A stretch of 64,000 nucleotides of DNA, taken from Crotalaria pallida (taxonomy: Eukaryota; Streptophyta; Magnoliopsida; Fabales; Fabaceae). Numbering within the stretch: position 1 is the stretch's first letter; each line of letters opens with the position of its first letter. Positions 43,301 to 52,841 of the stretch are shown here, in pieces. The stretch is from the NCBI GenBank assembly GCA_037953625.1, contig CM075655.1, forward strand, positions 27,980,001 to 28,044,000, written 5' to 3'. The position numbers and the translations under genes were made by a program. The notes beneath the pieces were generated by a model. That model ran no database searches, was not told where the DNA came from, and saw only the letters and a list, made by a program, of their open reading frames with translations.

Positions 43301-44705
43301 AAGGGCAACTTACTGCTACACGGTAATGCCTTTCGGGTTGAAAAACGCTGGCGCAACCTACCAGCGTATGATGAACAAGGTCTTCTCGGGAATGATCAGA
43401 CCTACTCTTGAGGTGTACATTGATGATATGATAGCTAAGAGTAAGAAGAAGGAGGACCATCCTCGGGACCTCGTGGCTATGTTTGATAGAATCAGAAAAG
43501 TTAACATGCGCCTGAACCCTGATAAGTGTACCTTTGGGGTCCCAGCCGGGACCTTTTTAGGTTTCATGCTCTCGGAGAGGGGGATCGAGGCCAACCCGGA
43601 GAAATGTCAAGCTATTCTGAACATGCACAGCCCATCTAATGTCAAAGAAGTTCAAAGGCTAACTGGTCGGATGGCGGCCCTCTCCAGATTTCTCCCTCAA
43701 GTAGCCAAGAAAGCTTTACCATGGTACCAGTTACTCAGAAAAAACAAGAACTTCCATTGGAACGACTCTTGCGAACAAGCGTTTACAGAGCTCAAGCAAT
43801 ACCTCTCGGCCCCTCCCGTCCTCACCAGTCCTCGGGAAGGGGAAACTTTGTTTTTGTATTTGTCCGTAAGTGAATCATCTGTTAGCTCGGTCTTGGTCAG
43901 AGACGACTCGGGAACCGAGCGTCCCATCTACTTTGTCAGCAAGGCCCTCCAGGGGCCTGAGATAAGATATTCCAGAATTGAAAAACTCGCCTTTGCTTTG
44001 GTGATTGCTGCTAGGAGACTCCGGCAGTACTTTCAGAACCACCCCGTAGTACTCAGAACAACTCAGCCAATCAGGCAGGTCCTCAACCGACCAGACTTGG
44101 CTGGAAGGATGGTGTCGTGGTCTGTTGAACTATCAGAGTTCGACATCACCTACGAGCCAAGAAAAACTCTCAAGTCCCAGATTTTAGCAGATTTTGTTTC
44201 AGAGCTATCAGATTCTACTTATTCCAACCCCTCCCAGCCATGGAAAATTTATGTTGATGGCTCCAGCCACAATAAGGGGGCAGGAGCAGGGATAATCCTT
44301 GAAAACGCAGCTGGCATTTGTGTGGAGTACTCCCTCAAGTTCGACTTCCCCACCTCGAACAACCAAGCAGAGTACGAAGCGGTGATAGCCGGCTTGCGCA
44401 TGGCCCATCAAATGGGGGCGTCAGAAATTGAAGTTTTCAGTGATTCCCAGCTAGTTGTATCTCAAATCAAAGGTGAATTCCAAGCCAAAGAACCAATCCT
44501 TCAGAAATATCTAGAACAAGTGAAAGCTCTCACAGATCTTTTTCCACAATTCTCCATCACCCACATCCCTAGGTCTTCTAACAGCCGTGCAGATATCCTG
44601 TCAAAGCTCGCCAGTACTAAAGGACCAGAGAACAACAAAACCCTAATCCAAGAAACTGTTCACCAGCCGAGTGCTATCTTAGCTGTGTCTCTAACCACCA
44701 GCTAG
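40395..44705 (+). CDS. gag-pol: Gag-protease-reverse transcriptase-RNase H-aRNase H polyprotein
   Basis: The 1436-residue open frame covers particle assembly, processing and reverse transcription. The Gag core is at about 220-330 (ILRWYSALPRNSINSWAEMKRVFL). A Cys/His cluster, CSYHGGYGHTTDEC, is near 455-470. The protease active site DQGSSAD is at 625-631. RT begins near 880 (WLSNTVLVKKSNGKWRMCVDY) and has YIDD at 1008-1011. A degenerate gypsy-type RNase H lies at about 1150-1260. A second archaeal-type RNase H starts near 1283, with IYVDGSS (D1288), NNQAEYEA and FSDSQLVV. The frame ends at TAG (44703-44705), directly before an in-frame ATG that opens integrase. No frameshift was seen. The ATG lies 28 bases after the primer site and fits family starts. 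Confidence 0.95.
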   Translation: MVETRGNATSRGANRQAGRNHQNLQEGSGDNGEDLDGRNPPHPSMPSVRQIPARSHHSVPARTHSGPYTVHSRQTNPQNQNPLSPNHAQNHGSGRSIDARVSGDDGDHSRGQRESQLEEIIKQQAKILEQQGKAIADLQQLHMQAVAGGVLATQLIPHPTTTLPPPPPINPILEDTYETDHTAHPGHPFTPRIMAYETPSAFLGPTSVSKYNGLTDPLEHILSFEGAMNFYDGGDMMKCRAFSMTLQPPILRWYSALPRNSINSWAEMKRVFLNRYTASCVQPKSDHALAGVMQQTEEPLREYLSRFHSEAGTVPNLEPSFAVFLFTQGLRNGDFKNSLVGKPPRDMAELRHRSTKFINLEEFSKWQRNRDRGERGDPSSQGRSRRDERRDDRREDQRRGPRGERRFGPPRGKFEQYTPLTVPRSQILQETMQTDLRAIERPPPLKRSQRQDRSKFCSYHGGYGHTTDECTWLRDVIEQLIRDGKLQQYVREALDRHTRRRTPSPDRNGRPSTRQADQNTNQQQPTNQQRVAMVEVATTNQSPQNLRVNTIAGGFAGGGEKRSNRKKYINQVLAVHNHPIRKRTTRSIPISFSDDDLEGVIPGHNDPMVITALIGNYEVARVFVDQGSSADIMFLNLFEALKLKNSDLTPFEGKLISFTGDAVVPQGHIQLPVTLGNHPSARTEIIKFLVVDYPSAYNAILGRTCLQAFGAVVSTVHLAMKFEGTDRTVVTIRAEQEKARLCYNASLTKIKIPEQIQPTLSLNKGSVLLTDLDVRSDLDDSRPTPEGEWEFIVLDEKLPDRRVKLRTNLPEEIRAEMLELLKKNKDLFAWTSADMPGIDPNLICHRLSVYPTAKPVAQKKRRVGTEKAVVIEQKVSELLSAGFIREVSYSEWLSNTVLVKKSNGKWRMCVDYTDLNKACPKDQYPLPIIDKLVDNSSGYQLLSFMDAYSGYNQIPMYPPDQEKTAFITERATYCYTVMPFGLKNAGATYQRMMNKVFSGMIRPTLEVYIDDMIAKSKKKEDHPRDLVAMFDRIRKVNMRLNPDKCTFGVPAGTFLGFMLSERGIEANPEKCQAILNMHSPSNVKEVQRLTGRMAALSRFLPQVAKKALPWYQLLRKNKNFHWNDSCEQAFTELKQYLSAPPVLTSPREGETLFLYLSVSESSVSSVLVRDDSGTERPIYFVSKALQGPEIRYSRIEKLAFALVIAARRLRQYFQNHPVVLRTTQPIRQVLNRPDLAGRMVSWSVELSEFDITYEPRKTLKSQILADFVSELSDSTYSNPSQPWKIYVDGSSHNKGAGAGIILENAAGICVEYSLKFDFPTSNNQAEYEAVIAGLRMAHQMGASEIEVFSDSQLVVSQIKGEFQAKEPILQKYLEQVKALTDLFPQFSITHIPRSSNSRADILSKLASTKGPENNKTLIQETVHQPSAILAVSLTTS

Positions 44706-45938
44706 ATGGACCCCATTAAGCAGTATCTCCAGTTCCAAATCCTACCTACCGACTCCTCCCAAGGAAAGAAGATAGTAAGACAAGCGGCTCAATACACCAT
44801 GGTCGGCAACATTTTGTACAAACGGGGAACAGACTCCCCAATGCTAAGGTGTCTGGACCGAGCGGAAGCTGATCTGGTACTGGCCGAGGTTCATGAAGGA
44901 ATCTCGAGCCACCATGTGGGTGCGAAGGCATTGGCTCGCAAAGTGCTCCGAGCGGGCTACTACTGGCCTACACTCCTCAGCGACGCCTCAGAACATGTTA
45001 AAAAGTGTGATTCCTGTCAGTTCCATGGAAATATTTTTCAACGCCCCCCAACGGAGCTACATTCCATGATTGCACCATGGCCCTTCTATCAGTGGGGCAT
45101 GGACATCATAGGAAAATTCAAAACAGCCCCGGGGCAACTAAAATTTGTGGTGGTCGCAGTTGACTATTTCACAAAGTGGATTAAGGCCGAGGCGTTGGCT
45201 ACAATCTCCTCCGCCAAAATTCAAAAGTTCTTTCTCAGACAAATCATCACCCGTTTCGGTGTCCCACACACCCTGGTCACCGACAGCGGTACCCAATTCA
45301 CCGCTAAGGTTTTCCAAGAACTTGTCAATCACTTTCATATTACCCATCACTTCTCATCCGTCGAGCATCCGCAAACCAATGGACAGGCTGAAGCTGCAAA
45401 CAAAACCATCATCGATGGTTTGAAGAAAAGATTGTTGGATGCCGAAGGTTCATGGGCTGACCTCCTTCCCGAGGTATTATGGTCAATCAGAACGACCATA
45501 CACACCTCAACAGGAGAAACCCCGTTCCGACTTACCTACGGTTGTGACGCTTTGTTACCTATTGAAACTCGGATCCCTACCTTCCGTATATCCGAGCGAC
45601 CAATAGAAGTAAACGAAGATTTGTTAAAGGAAGAGTTAACCCTCAGCGAGGAAATCCGATCCCTAGCCTCGGACCGAGAGAAAAAAGCTAAGGAAAGACA
45701 ATCCCGAGAGTACAACAAATGGGTGGTTCCGAGGAGTTTTGCCGTGGGAGACCTGGTCCTTAGACGAGCTGACATTGGACGGAAAAATTCAAGAGAAGGG
45801 AAGTTGGCTAAGAACTGGGAAGGTCCCTACCGAGTGATCTCGAAGACAGGCTCGGGGGCCTACAGACTTGAAACACTAACCAACCAACAGTTGAACAACT
45901 CCTGGAACGCCACCAAGCTCAAACCATACTATAGCTAA
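44706..45938 (+). CDS. int: Integrase portion of pol, separated by an in-frame TAG
   Basis: The 410-residue protein inserts element cDNA into the host genome. The N-terminal HHCC zinc domain spans about 60-106 (HEGISSHH...CDSC). The catalytic core has D133 (GMDIIG), D193 (TDSGTQF) and E229 (GQAEAANKT), exact D,D-35-E spacing. The C-terminal domain shows AVGDLVLRRAD and NWEGPYRV; there is no chromodomain. It is in the same frame as the upstream polyprotein, separated by a single TAG, with ATG as the very next codon. In relatives integrase is part of one continuous pol, so the stop is most likely a recent substitution. Readthrough cannot be excluded, although the bases after TAG do not match the known CARYYA-type leaky context. 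Confidence 0.94.
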   Translation: MDPIKQYLQFQILPTDSSQGKKIVRQAAQYTMVGNILYKRGTDSPMLRCLDRAEADLVLAEVHEGISSHHVGAKALARKVLRAGYYWPTLLSDASEHVKKCDSCQFHGNIFQRPPTELHSMIAPWPFYQWGMDIIGKFKTAPGQLKFVVVAVDYFTKWIKAEALATISSAKIQKFFLRQIITRFGVPHTLVTDSGTQFTAKVFQELVNHFHITHHFSSVEHPQTNGQAEAANKTIIDGLKKRLLDAEGSWADLLPEVLWSIRTTIHTSTGETPFRLTYGCDALLPIETRIPTFRISERPIEVNEDLLKEELTLSEEIRSLASDREKKAKERQSREYNKWVVPRSFAVGDLVLRRADIGRKNSREGKLAKNWEGPYRVISKTGSGAYRLETLTNQQLNNSWNATKLKPYYS

Positions 45939-46468
45939 ATGGGAGCCACAACACTGTCTGCAAAGATGAAATTTTATCATTTTAAATTCCTGTCATTTAT
46001 CTTTAACATGATCTTAATTATCCTTTTTTGTATTTGACTCCCGTTTAAAAACGGATCAAGGAAATTCGATGGAGCTTTTTAAATTCTCGTATTCTCTTAC
46101 TGTTAACGTACTATCCATTTCCCCTCGGCTCGCCACCGAGGCGAACTTGGATGTTTATGCATGACCTTCTAACAAGGACATATAAACTAACAATTGCAAG
46201 TACTTTAATGAGATGCCCGGCCAAAAGCTAAAAACAGTTCTATAATGCCGAGGACCGAGGATCCCACCTAGGCCATAGGTCGGAGATTCGAAATCTAAAA
46301 CAACAGTTTATAACGAGATAAAACACAATACTAGATCATAAAGAACAGAATAAGATTCGCTTCTTACAAGAACAATGTTACAAAATAAGATTCACTTCTT
46401 ACAAGAACAGAATAAGTTCAAATTACCAAATTACACAGCAAAACATAGCAAAATACATCTCCAGTGAG
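45939..46468. other. Spacer between convergent integrase and antisense genes
   Basis: About 530 bases between two convergent coding regions, with no open frame of note. It should hold the transcript end of the antisense gene and part of the sense 3' UTR. AT-rich text at 45940-46100 and a direct near-repeat of AAGATTCACTTCTTACAAGAACA near 46350-46412 are the visible features. Confidence 0.6.
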
Positions 46469-48571
46469 TTAATCCTCGTCTTCGGACAAGGCAATGGATG
46501 ACCCATCAAAGTCTTCTTCACTTTGCTCCAACTCCAGGGGGTTCGGCAGGTTAGGTGCTGATAAATCCACTTCAGCATCATCACGATAATCGATCATCCG
46601 ATCACCATCAACCCCATAATATGGGCTACTCCCAACCACTCGGATTCCAGGGTTCAAGAGCATTAACTGTTTGACAGCATTCACAAAAGAGTCGACAGCA
46701 CCATGATCCCAGTTGAAGTGGTTCTTGCAAGCCAGTACCTTATGCTTCAAAGCCTTCCGACGAGTTTTGATCAACTCCCTCTGCACTTCGCCCAGTTCCC
46801 CTTGTAACCTAGTCACTTCGGCCTCCGACCTCGTCAAACGACCAGCAACACCTTCCAGCTCGTTAACCCTTTGACAAGCTTCAGTCAGCTTCGCCTGGGC
46901 CGCCTGCAGCAACCTTCCTTTCTCAGCATCCTTTCCAACCGTATCCTCCAGAGCCTTTAGAGCAGTCTCCCGAGCTCTCTCCGAAGCGTCAAATCTTCTT
47001 TGAAGCTCGGCGTTTGCCTCCGTTAGAGCTCGGAGATTTGCCTCACTTTCCCTCACTTGGCTTAGCAGATTCATAGTTTCAGCAGCAGCAGCTTTCCTCT
47101 TCTCTTTCTCAGCCGACGAGAGGGTGGCACTAATTTCTTCCGCATTCTTGCTTAAATGAAACATATAGCTGGCGGCCCTCAGCATGTTTCGGCCCAAAAG
47201 GTCACAATGGCACCTTAAGGTGCTTGCCGTCTGATCCGACAACCTTTTTTCATCATTCGGCGTATAAACCAAGCCGATGAATTTCTCATTTAGCTTCCTT
47301 GCCCAAACACTCTCCTCGTCCGGGTCAGACAAATCGAACCACAGATTGGTCCTTTGAAGGTCGGCAACCTTCGCCTTCACCACCTCCACAGCCTTGCCTT
47401 TGCCTTTATCCAACTTAGCCCTTTTGGCAAGAGGCACCCGATCCTCTTCATCCTCCTTTCCTTCTACTTGCACCAGCGAGATTCCAGTAGCTATATTCCC
47501 CCCCTTTGTCGGTGAAGGACGAACAACCTGCACCACCTCGATCTCGGAGGGACAAGTTTCGGCGACAGTCACCGAGCGAGTGGCTTCCGAGGACATGTCT
47601 CCACTCCGAGAACCACTTGACCCAGCAGACGCCTTTGCTTTAGCAAGTTCCTTTATACGAGCAACAGCCTTGTTTTCCTTAGCCATTTTTTCTGCAAAAT
47701 CAAGAATCCAAATGTTAAAAAAAAAAAAATATATATATATATATATATATTTTACCAAGCTCGGCTTTTATAAGCTCCTGGGGAAAAAGAATGATCTTCT
47801 TGATATCTACTGGACCATTCCGTCTAAGATAGGAAAAGAAGGTATCACAAGTGATCCTCTCGGCTACAGATAGCTCGGACTCATATTGATACTGATAAAG
47901 TTTGGGATTGCGGTTAAAAAACTCGGGTGACCAAGACAACGGAAACCGAGGCTGATCACCCTCCATAAACCAACAGTCCCCGTTTCCGACGAATTGATAC
48001 TTAAAGAATAAAGGTTTAAAAGTCTTCCATGAATCTGTGAATTTATCGAAGAGGGCATGACCGTTGCGTGCTTTCAACGACACCCACAATCTTTGGCGCG
48101 ACCCCTTCTCGAAGATGTTCACTTGCGGTATATACAACCATAGAAACGCTCGGAGCGAACAAGTCAACTTTTGAGCTTCGCAAAACTTTTGAAAGGCTCG
48201 GATGAAGGCCCAACCGCTAGGATGTAGTTGGGTAGGAGCCAAGCGTAACCGACGCAACAGCTCTATTTCTATTTCAGTAAAGGGCAACTTCACCCCCAGT
48301 CGAATGACAACTTCTTCGTACATGAAAAACTCTTTGCGACCCGCGGCGATCGCCGTACACACTCGGTCGTTGGCTGCCGGTGAGCTTATGGCATAAGATG
48401 TCCCAGTTTTATCCGTGGGGCAGGGGAGTATGTGGGCTCGGATATGACTTAGATTACTGTTGACCAAAGCCGACGGGGTTCCAAGCACCTCCAAGTCAAC
48501 CCAGTCATAATCTACAGAGTTCGGAGGCACAAGGAACTCCTGAGGATGTGTGATGCACCTTCGAACCATAC
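46469..48571 (-). CDS. Antisense gene: 'putative gypsy type transposon' domain plus coiled coil, two exons
   Basis: Exon 48571-47756 encodes a domain resembling the Pfam 'putative gypsy type transposon' family (Transposase_28-like; ...LRLAPTQLHPSGWAFIRAFQKFCEAQ...). Exon 47691-46469 encodes a low-complexity basic segment, a long Ala/Glu/Arg coiled coil and an acidic tail. A 64-base intron (47755-47692) joins them: donor TTG|GTAAAA, an AT/T-rich body including (TA)n and a T-run, acceptor TTTTGCAG|A. The exon before it ends after one base of a codon and the next starts at codon base two, so splicing preserves frame, giving a protein of about 680 residues. Antisense genes with this domain are known from Tat-lineage elements; their function is not established. 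The acceptor CCCCAG|GT at 48572 implies a further upstream exon. Confidence 0.82.
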
Positions 48572-48584
48572 CTGGGGAAAGGGA

Positions 48585-48989
48585 TTACTCGGCGTCAGAA
48601 TCTATAAAATCAAGATTTTTAAACAACCTAGCCCTAGGTTTATTAGTCCTATAGCCGAGCCTGCTACACCTTCCCCTAACCCTAACAGCTTTTCCCCAGA
48701 AGGGTTTCTCCCAGGAACGGTTCGAAGGGCGGCGGGATAGTTGGGCACGCTCTTCCGCCGCTTGATACAACAGTTTCCTACCTTCCTCCTCCTCAAGGTT
48801 CCGAGGGTAATCTACTGATAGTGGTACTTCGGCCATCGGATCTACCATGCGATGGCGGAAGGGTGAAGGCAGAAAGTCCAGCACCTCCAGATCGGAAGAC
48901 GAAGAAGAAGAAGAAGAGGAAGAATCCTCAAGATCACTCAAACCCAGAATCCTAGACCACTCCTCATACTGAAGCCAATTAATACTCAT
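48585..48989 (-). CDS. Antisense gene, candidate first exon
   Basis: An open frame of 134 codons starts MSINWLQYEEWSRI at 48989. It contains a Ser run (SSSSSSSSSSD, from a repeat at 48900-48932) and a basic Arg-rich end, stopping just upstream of the exon at 48571. The frame extends upstream to 49187 but the earlier part is hydrophobic and low-complexity, so I prefer the ATG at 48989. A donor at 48627 (AG|GTTGTT) would give a 55-base intron to 48572, but the phase does not fit the downstream ATG frame. It may therefore be a separate short gene or use another donor. The assignment to the same transcript is tentative. Confidence 0.55.
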   Translation of the reverse strand: MSINWLQYEEWSRILGLSDLEDSSSSSSSSSSDLEVLDFLPSPFRHRMVDPMAEVPLSVDYPRNLEEEEGRKLLYQAAEERAQLSRRPSNRSWEKPFWGKAVRVRGRCSRLGYRTNKPRARLFKNLDFIDSDAE

Positions 48990-49661
48990 AATGAAATCTA
49001 AACTTACCCAGAAATAAGCCCAGAAAACTAAAACACAGGAACAAAATCTGCAACCAAAAACCCAGAACCTACGGAGAATATGATTCAGCAGAGAAGGAAA
49101 GAAAAGCGAAAAACAGGAACAGAAGAAAAAAATCAAAATACCTGAGAGTTGGAGATGAGAACTGGCACGAACAAACTGGGGAATCAAGAACAGAAGAATA
49201 ACGGCGTAGGGAAATTATAATCCAAAAGCCAATGAGACGAATTTCAGAGAGAAGAGGAGTGTCAGAAGTCTGAGTTTGAAGGAAAGTATGAAAAAAGGAG
49301 GAAAAGAGTAGTTGAAGGGGTGGTTTCCCCCCACGTTTGAAAATTTGGGCCTAATCACAAAAGCCCAAAAGCCTACATCGCGCCACTAAAAGGACACGTG
49401 GCGCACAACTAATGGAAAGAAGCATCTCGAAAACCCAAAAGGCAGCATGCACCATCATGACCCCTCTGACACAAGGCAGCACGTGTCATAGAAGGACATC
49501 CAAACGTCCTTTCAGTCAGTCAAGGGGACAGCGAGGCAGGGTGAGCTGTCCTGAACTCATTATCCCCTACCGAGCTTAACCCTCGACACCTTGAAGGTCA
49601 CATACGAAGAACTCTCAGCTCGGCTCAAGACTCGAAAAGTCTTACCGAGCTAAGGGGCTTA
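48990..49661. other. Antisense promoter region and sense 3' end with polypurine tract
   Basis: Non-coding. It should contain the promoter of the minus-strand gene and, at its right end, the polypurine tract CTAAGGGGCTTA (49650-49661) that primes plus-strand DNA at the 3' LTR. I see no clear minus-strand TATA box. Confidence 0.6.
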
Positions 49662-50201
49662 TGTGGTAGACCGACCCTCGGTCTACCCTAAAACGCCCTC
49701 GGCCGACCAGAATACTCACTGGCCGACCAGAATTCTCATTCTGCCGGGTCACGCATCTTTGGGCCGAGCACATGCCATAGGACCCACCCTAACGACTCTG
49801 GACCGAGTACAGGGACCTCTTCCCTTAAAGAGTCCAAGCTAAGGGCGCGTGAGCCTAGCTCGCCAACCAGATAAGACTAACCGCTAACAGGATAAGGATG
49901 AATGACTCATCCCTTATCCTATAAAGGGACACGTCAGCCCTACTGGACCTCCGTACAGGCCCATAGGGTACAACACCGCTCCCCCTATAAATAGCTGTCT
50001 CCAGCTAGGGGCTCAGGTACGTTCTTTCTCCCTAATCATACACTAGCACACACTTGTGATTAGGGAAACCCTAGTTATCCCAACTGGATAGCTAGCATAC
50101 CAACAAAATCACACAGTAACATCAGACCGTATTCTAGCTCTTAGGTCTTCCATACCCTTGAGCTAGGGTTATACTCTGAACATTGTGTCTAGGACATAAC
50201 A
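49662..50201 (+). repeat. 3' LTR, Tat element
   Basis: 540 bp; I found no difference from 39809-40348. It is followed by TAAAG. Confidence 0.95.
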
Positions 50202-50203
50202 TA

Positions 50204-50548
50204 AAGGATGAAACTTCATCTCAGATATGCAGAAGGTATTCTATAACCCTTAATATTTTTGGTTAGTTTTTTTATTGATTGTTTGAGATACTCTGGAATT
50301 TGAACTATACTGATATAGGGACTAAAGTAAATAAATTGTATAGTTTCGGGGACTATAATGAATAACTTAAAATTATTACAGGGACTATAGTGAATTATTT
50401 AAAGTGATTATAGGGACTATAGTGAATTATTTAAAGTGCATGACACGCTTCCGTTAACGGACGTTGACGGAGATTAACTCCAAGGACTAACGTGCACACG
50501 TTTTTACAAATCCAGGGGCCTCAAAGCTATTTTCGTAATTTGAGGGAC
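50204..50548 (-). repeat. Right TIR of the DNA transposon, truncated by the next insertion
   Basis: Inverted copy of 38860-39202, ending ...CGTAATTTGAGGGAC. The last five bases GGGAC (50544-50548) should be the target duplication of the element starting at 50549, with the outer TIR continuing after that element's far end. Confidence 0.85.
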
Positions 50549-50889
50549 TGTGTGGACCCGTTTTTTATTACATGATATAATCTATATTTGACGATTTAAT
50601 CTTGCAGAAAAGATAAGATAATCATATTTGCAACCAAAACGAAAGGAGAAACGGTAAGATATTTAGTGGGCCCATGCCGCTTCGGTGTAGGACGGCACAT
50701 CGACGGTACCACTAAGTTGGGAACTTCATGGACTACGTGGCTTGGAAGGCTTTGGATGGAGGAAAGTGCACAAGGCGTTAATGCCTTGACAAAGCGCCTT
50801 CATGGTAGATAAGGGATGGGGACGCTCTGACACCCATGATGCTCTGAGACCTAGGACGCCTTACGATAAAGCCATTCTAACCTAACCGC

Positions 50890-51110
50890 TCACCTATTTG
50901 GTCGCTCACCTATATGACCGCTCACTTTAACTTGACCGCTCACCACCCATCGCTCGCTCACCACTCATCTCTCACCACCCACTCATCGCTCACCACCCAA
51001 TCACCGCTCACCTACTCACATTGTCCACTCACTTGACGCTCACCCAATCACCGCTCACCTACTCACAACGTTCACTCACCTCGCTCATCCGTTGAGCGGA
51101 GACTTGCACA
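50890..51110 (+). repeat. Degenerate CGCTCACC array
   Basis: About twenty loosely repeated units of CGCTCACC or ACTCACC separated by 3-15 bases. It is missing from the matching position of the right LTR (near 61640), so the two LTRs differ by an indel of over 200 bp. Confidence 0.75.
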
Positions 51111-51255
51111 GCTCCTAAAACTTAGCCACTAAGTTTTCCCAACACTTGGCCATCAAGTTTACTTGGTCACCAAGTTTAGCCCTATTGTAAAAACTACAAT
51201 CGATGGGTGAGATAACTAAGAAACCCTAGCAGAACACCTAGAAGGGGGGGGTTGA

Positions 51256-52841
51256 ATAGGTGTTAGAGAAACCTTGAAAGATTTTCGAAAGAAACGAATC
51301 AAAACAAATAAAACAAATGATTTTTACACAAAGTTTCAGCCCTTAATCGATTAAGCAAGTTGATTAATCGATTAACCCTTGAAAAACACAAGTTAATCGA
51401 TTAAGCTGACCAATTAATCGATTAGTGCCTGAAAGCTTGCTTTTGGTTAATCGATTAACACTTCAATTAATCGATTAATCACTGTTAAAACTGAAAAATC
51501 ACTTTTCAATCTAATACGAAAATCAATCAATTAACACATATGATCAGAGATAAAGCGGAATTGATTAACACCAATATTCTTATTGATTATCTAGGTTATG
51601 AAAATGATTTTCCCCAAATCAATTTGCACAATTAAAAGCTTAATTCATTCAATTATGAAAATCAATCAATTCTAGGATTTCAACCAAGAACAATATGAAA
51701 TGACAAGAATGTAAGAGATAAGGGAATAGAGATACTGGACAGTGATTTATCCTGGTTCTCTCACAACCACCGTGAGCTACATCCAGTCCCCTCTTCAACC
51801 AAGAGAGATTCTTCACTAAAGGAATTAGAGTTCTCAAATTACAAGCAAATGCCTCTCAAGACTCACTTCTTGATAGCCTCCAAGAGATACCACACTCTTG
51901 TCTTGCAACCCTATTGAAATCTAATCTAACCTTCCCTTGCTTGTTGATATCCCCACAACAAGTCTTCCAATTGCTTGATGATACCTCACACCAAGACTTC
52001 CAAATTGCTTGTTAACACAACAAGACTTCCAAGACGATTTCGCTTGATGAACAACCACCAAGTCTTCCAATGTTGTAGATAGCTTGCCTTCTATGCAATG
52101 ATTACAACCCAAATGAAAAACAATAACAATCCTATGAATCTCTTTCAAGAACTATATATGAAGATATCAACATAAGAGATTCAAAGATTCATGATCAAAG
52201 AATGTAAAAATGAAAGCTTTGATCTTTGAGAAAGTAAGAGAGAATAGTGTGGCTTGATCTTTTTAAGAAATGATATGAAAGTAGTGTTAGTTGATCACAA
52301 TGATTAGGAAAAGGTTTATATAGAATACCCAAAAGTTAGGAAACTTAAAAACTGATTTTGAGAAGTGAAAAACGTATTTTAAAAACCAGTTTTACAGGTG
52401 TTAATCGATTAACACATGGCCTTAATCGATTAACCACTGTAAGTTGTGTGTTAATCGATTAACTCAACCCATTAATCAATTAGCCACTGTAAAAACACTT
52501 CTAAAAACTTGTTTTCTCAAAACCAAACCTTTTCTTTCAAACCTTTAAGCCACCTATTGATTTTAGGTTAAGTGAATACTAAAAATATAACATAATCATG
52601 CACTTGATAGAGATTCACTACCCTCTAATGACTCTACCCAAACTCATCAAATTAAAAGACTCAAACTAAAGATATTACAATATAATACAAAATGAATCTT
52701 TATGAGCTTGCTCTCTCTTCATCATTGTTGATTGTTGTTTGTTTGTTGAAGTTCTTCATGCCTTGAGCTTGATCAAAACATTTGTAGCTTGTTCAAAACC
52801 TTTGTCATTATCAAAACCTTCTCACTGGATCTAACACCTAT
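51256..52841 (+). repeat. Segment bounded by 12-bp inverted repeats, with paired palindromes
   Basis: ATAGGTGTTAGA (51256-51267) and TCTAACACCTAT (52830-52841) are perfect reverse complements. Just before it, AACACCT (51230-51236) also pairs with AGGTGTT. TAATCGATTA palindromes occur in pairs 20-21 bp apart at 51343-51375, 51392-51424, 51445-51479, 52401-52433 and 52451-52483. It may be a nested small DNA element or a structural part of the LTR, since the right LTR carries the same left boundary. Confidence 0.65.

Larger units (their letters stand above)
39809..50201 (+). mobile_element. Young Tat-lineage Ty3/gypsy retrotransposon with antisense gene
   Basis: LTRs of 540 bp (39809-40348 and 49662-50201) appear identical over their whole length by eye. 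The TAAAG duplication is at 39804-39808 and 50202-50206. Primer site TTGGCGCCGTCTGTGGGGA follows the 5' LTR, and CTAAGGGGCTTA precedes the 3' LTR. Sense genes: gag-protease-RT-RH-second RH (40395-44705) and integrase (44706-45938). A minus-strand spliced gene fills 46469-48989. The second, archaeal-type RNase H, the absence of a chromodomain and the antisense gene are hallmarks of the Tat lineage. Higher GC than its neighbours fits a very recent arrival that has not decayed. Confidence 0.96.
38860..50548. mobile_element. Long-TIR DNA transposon (possibly Mutator-like), split by an LTR element
   Basis: The left TIR (38860-39202) and right TIR (50204-50548) are inverted copies of about 345 bp. 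After removing the Tat element, the transposon is about 1.3 kb with a roughly 600-bp non-coding centre (39203-39808). The left TIR probably extends outward to about 38821; the matching outer part of the right TIR is displaced beyond the window by the insertion at 50549. TIRs contain several ACTATAGTCCCT-type repeats. There is no transposase, so it is non-autonomous. Superfamily is a guess from TIR length. Confidence 0.8.

Noticed and set aside
44703..44711. Programmed stop-codon readthrough signal
   Set aside because: The bases after TAG do not match the CARYYA leaky context and I see no obvious downstream stem; a point mutation is simpler, though not proven.
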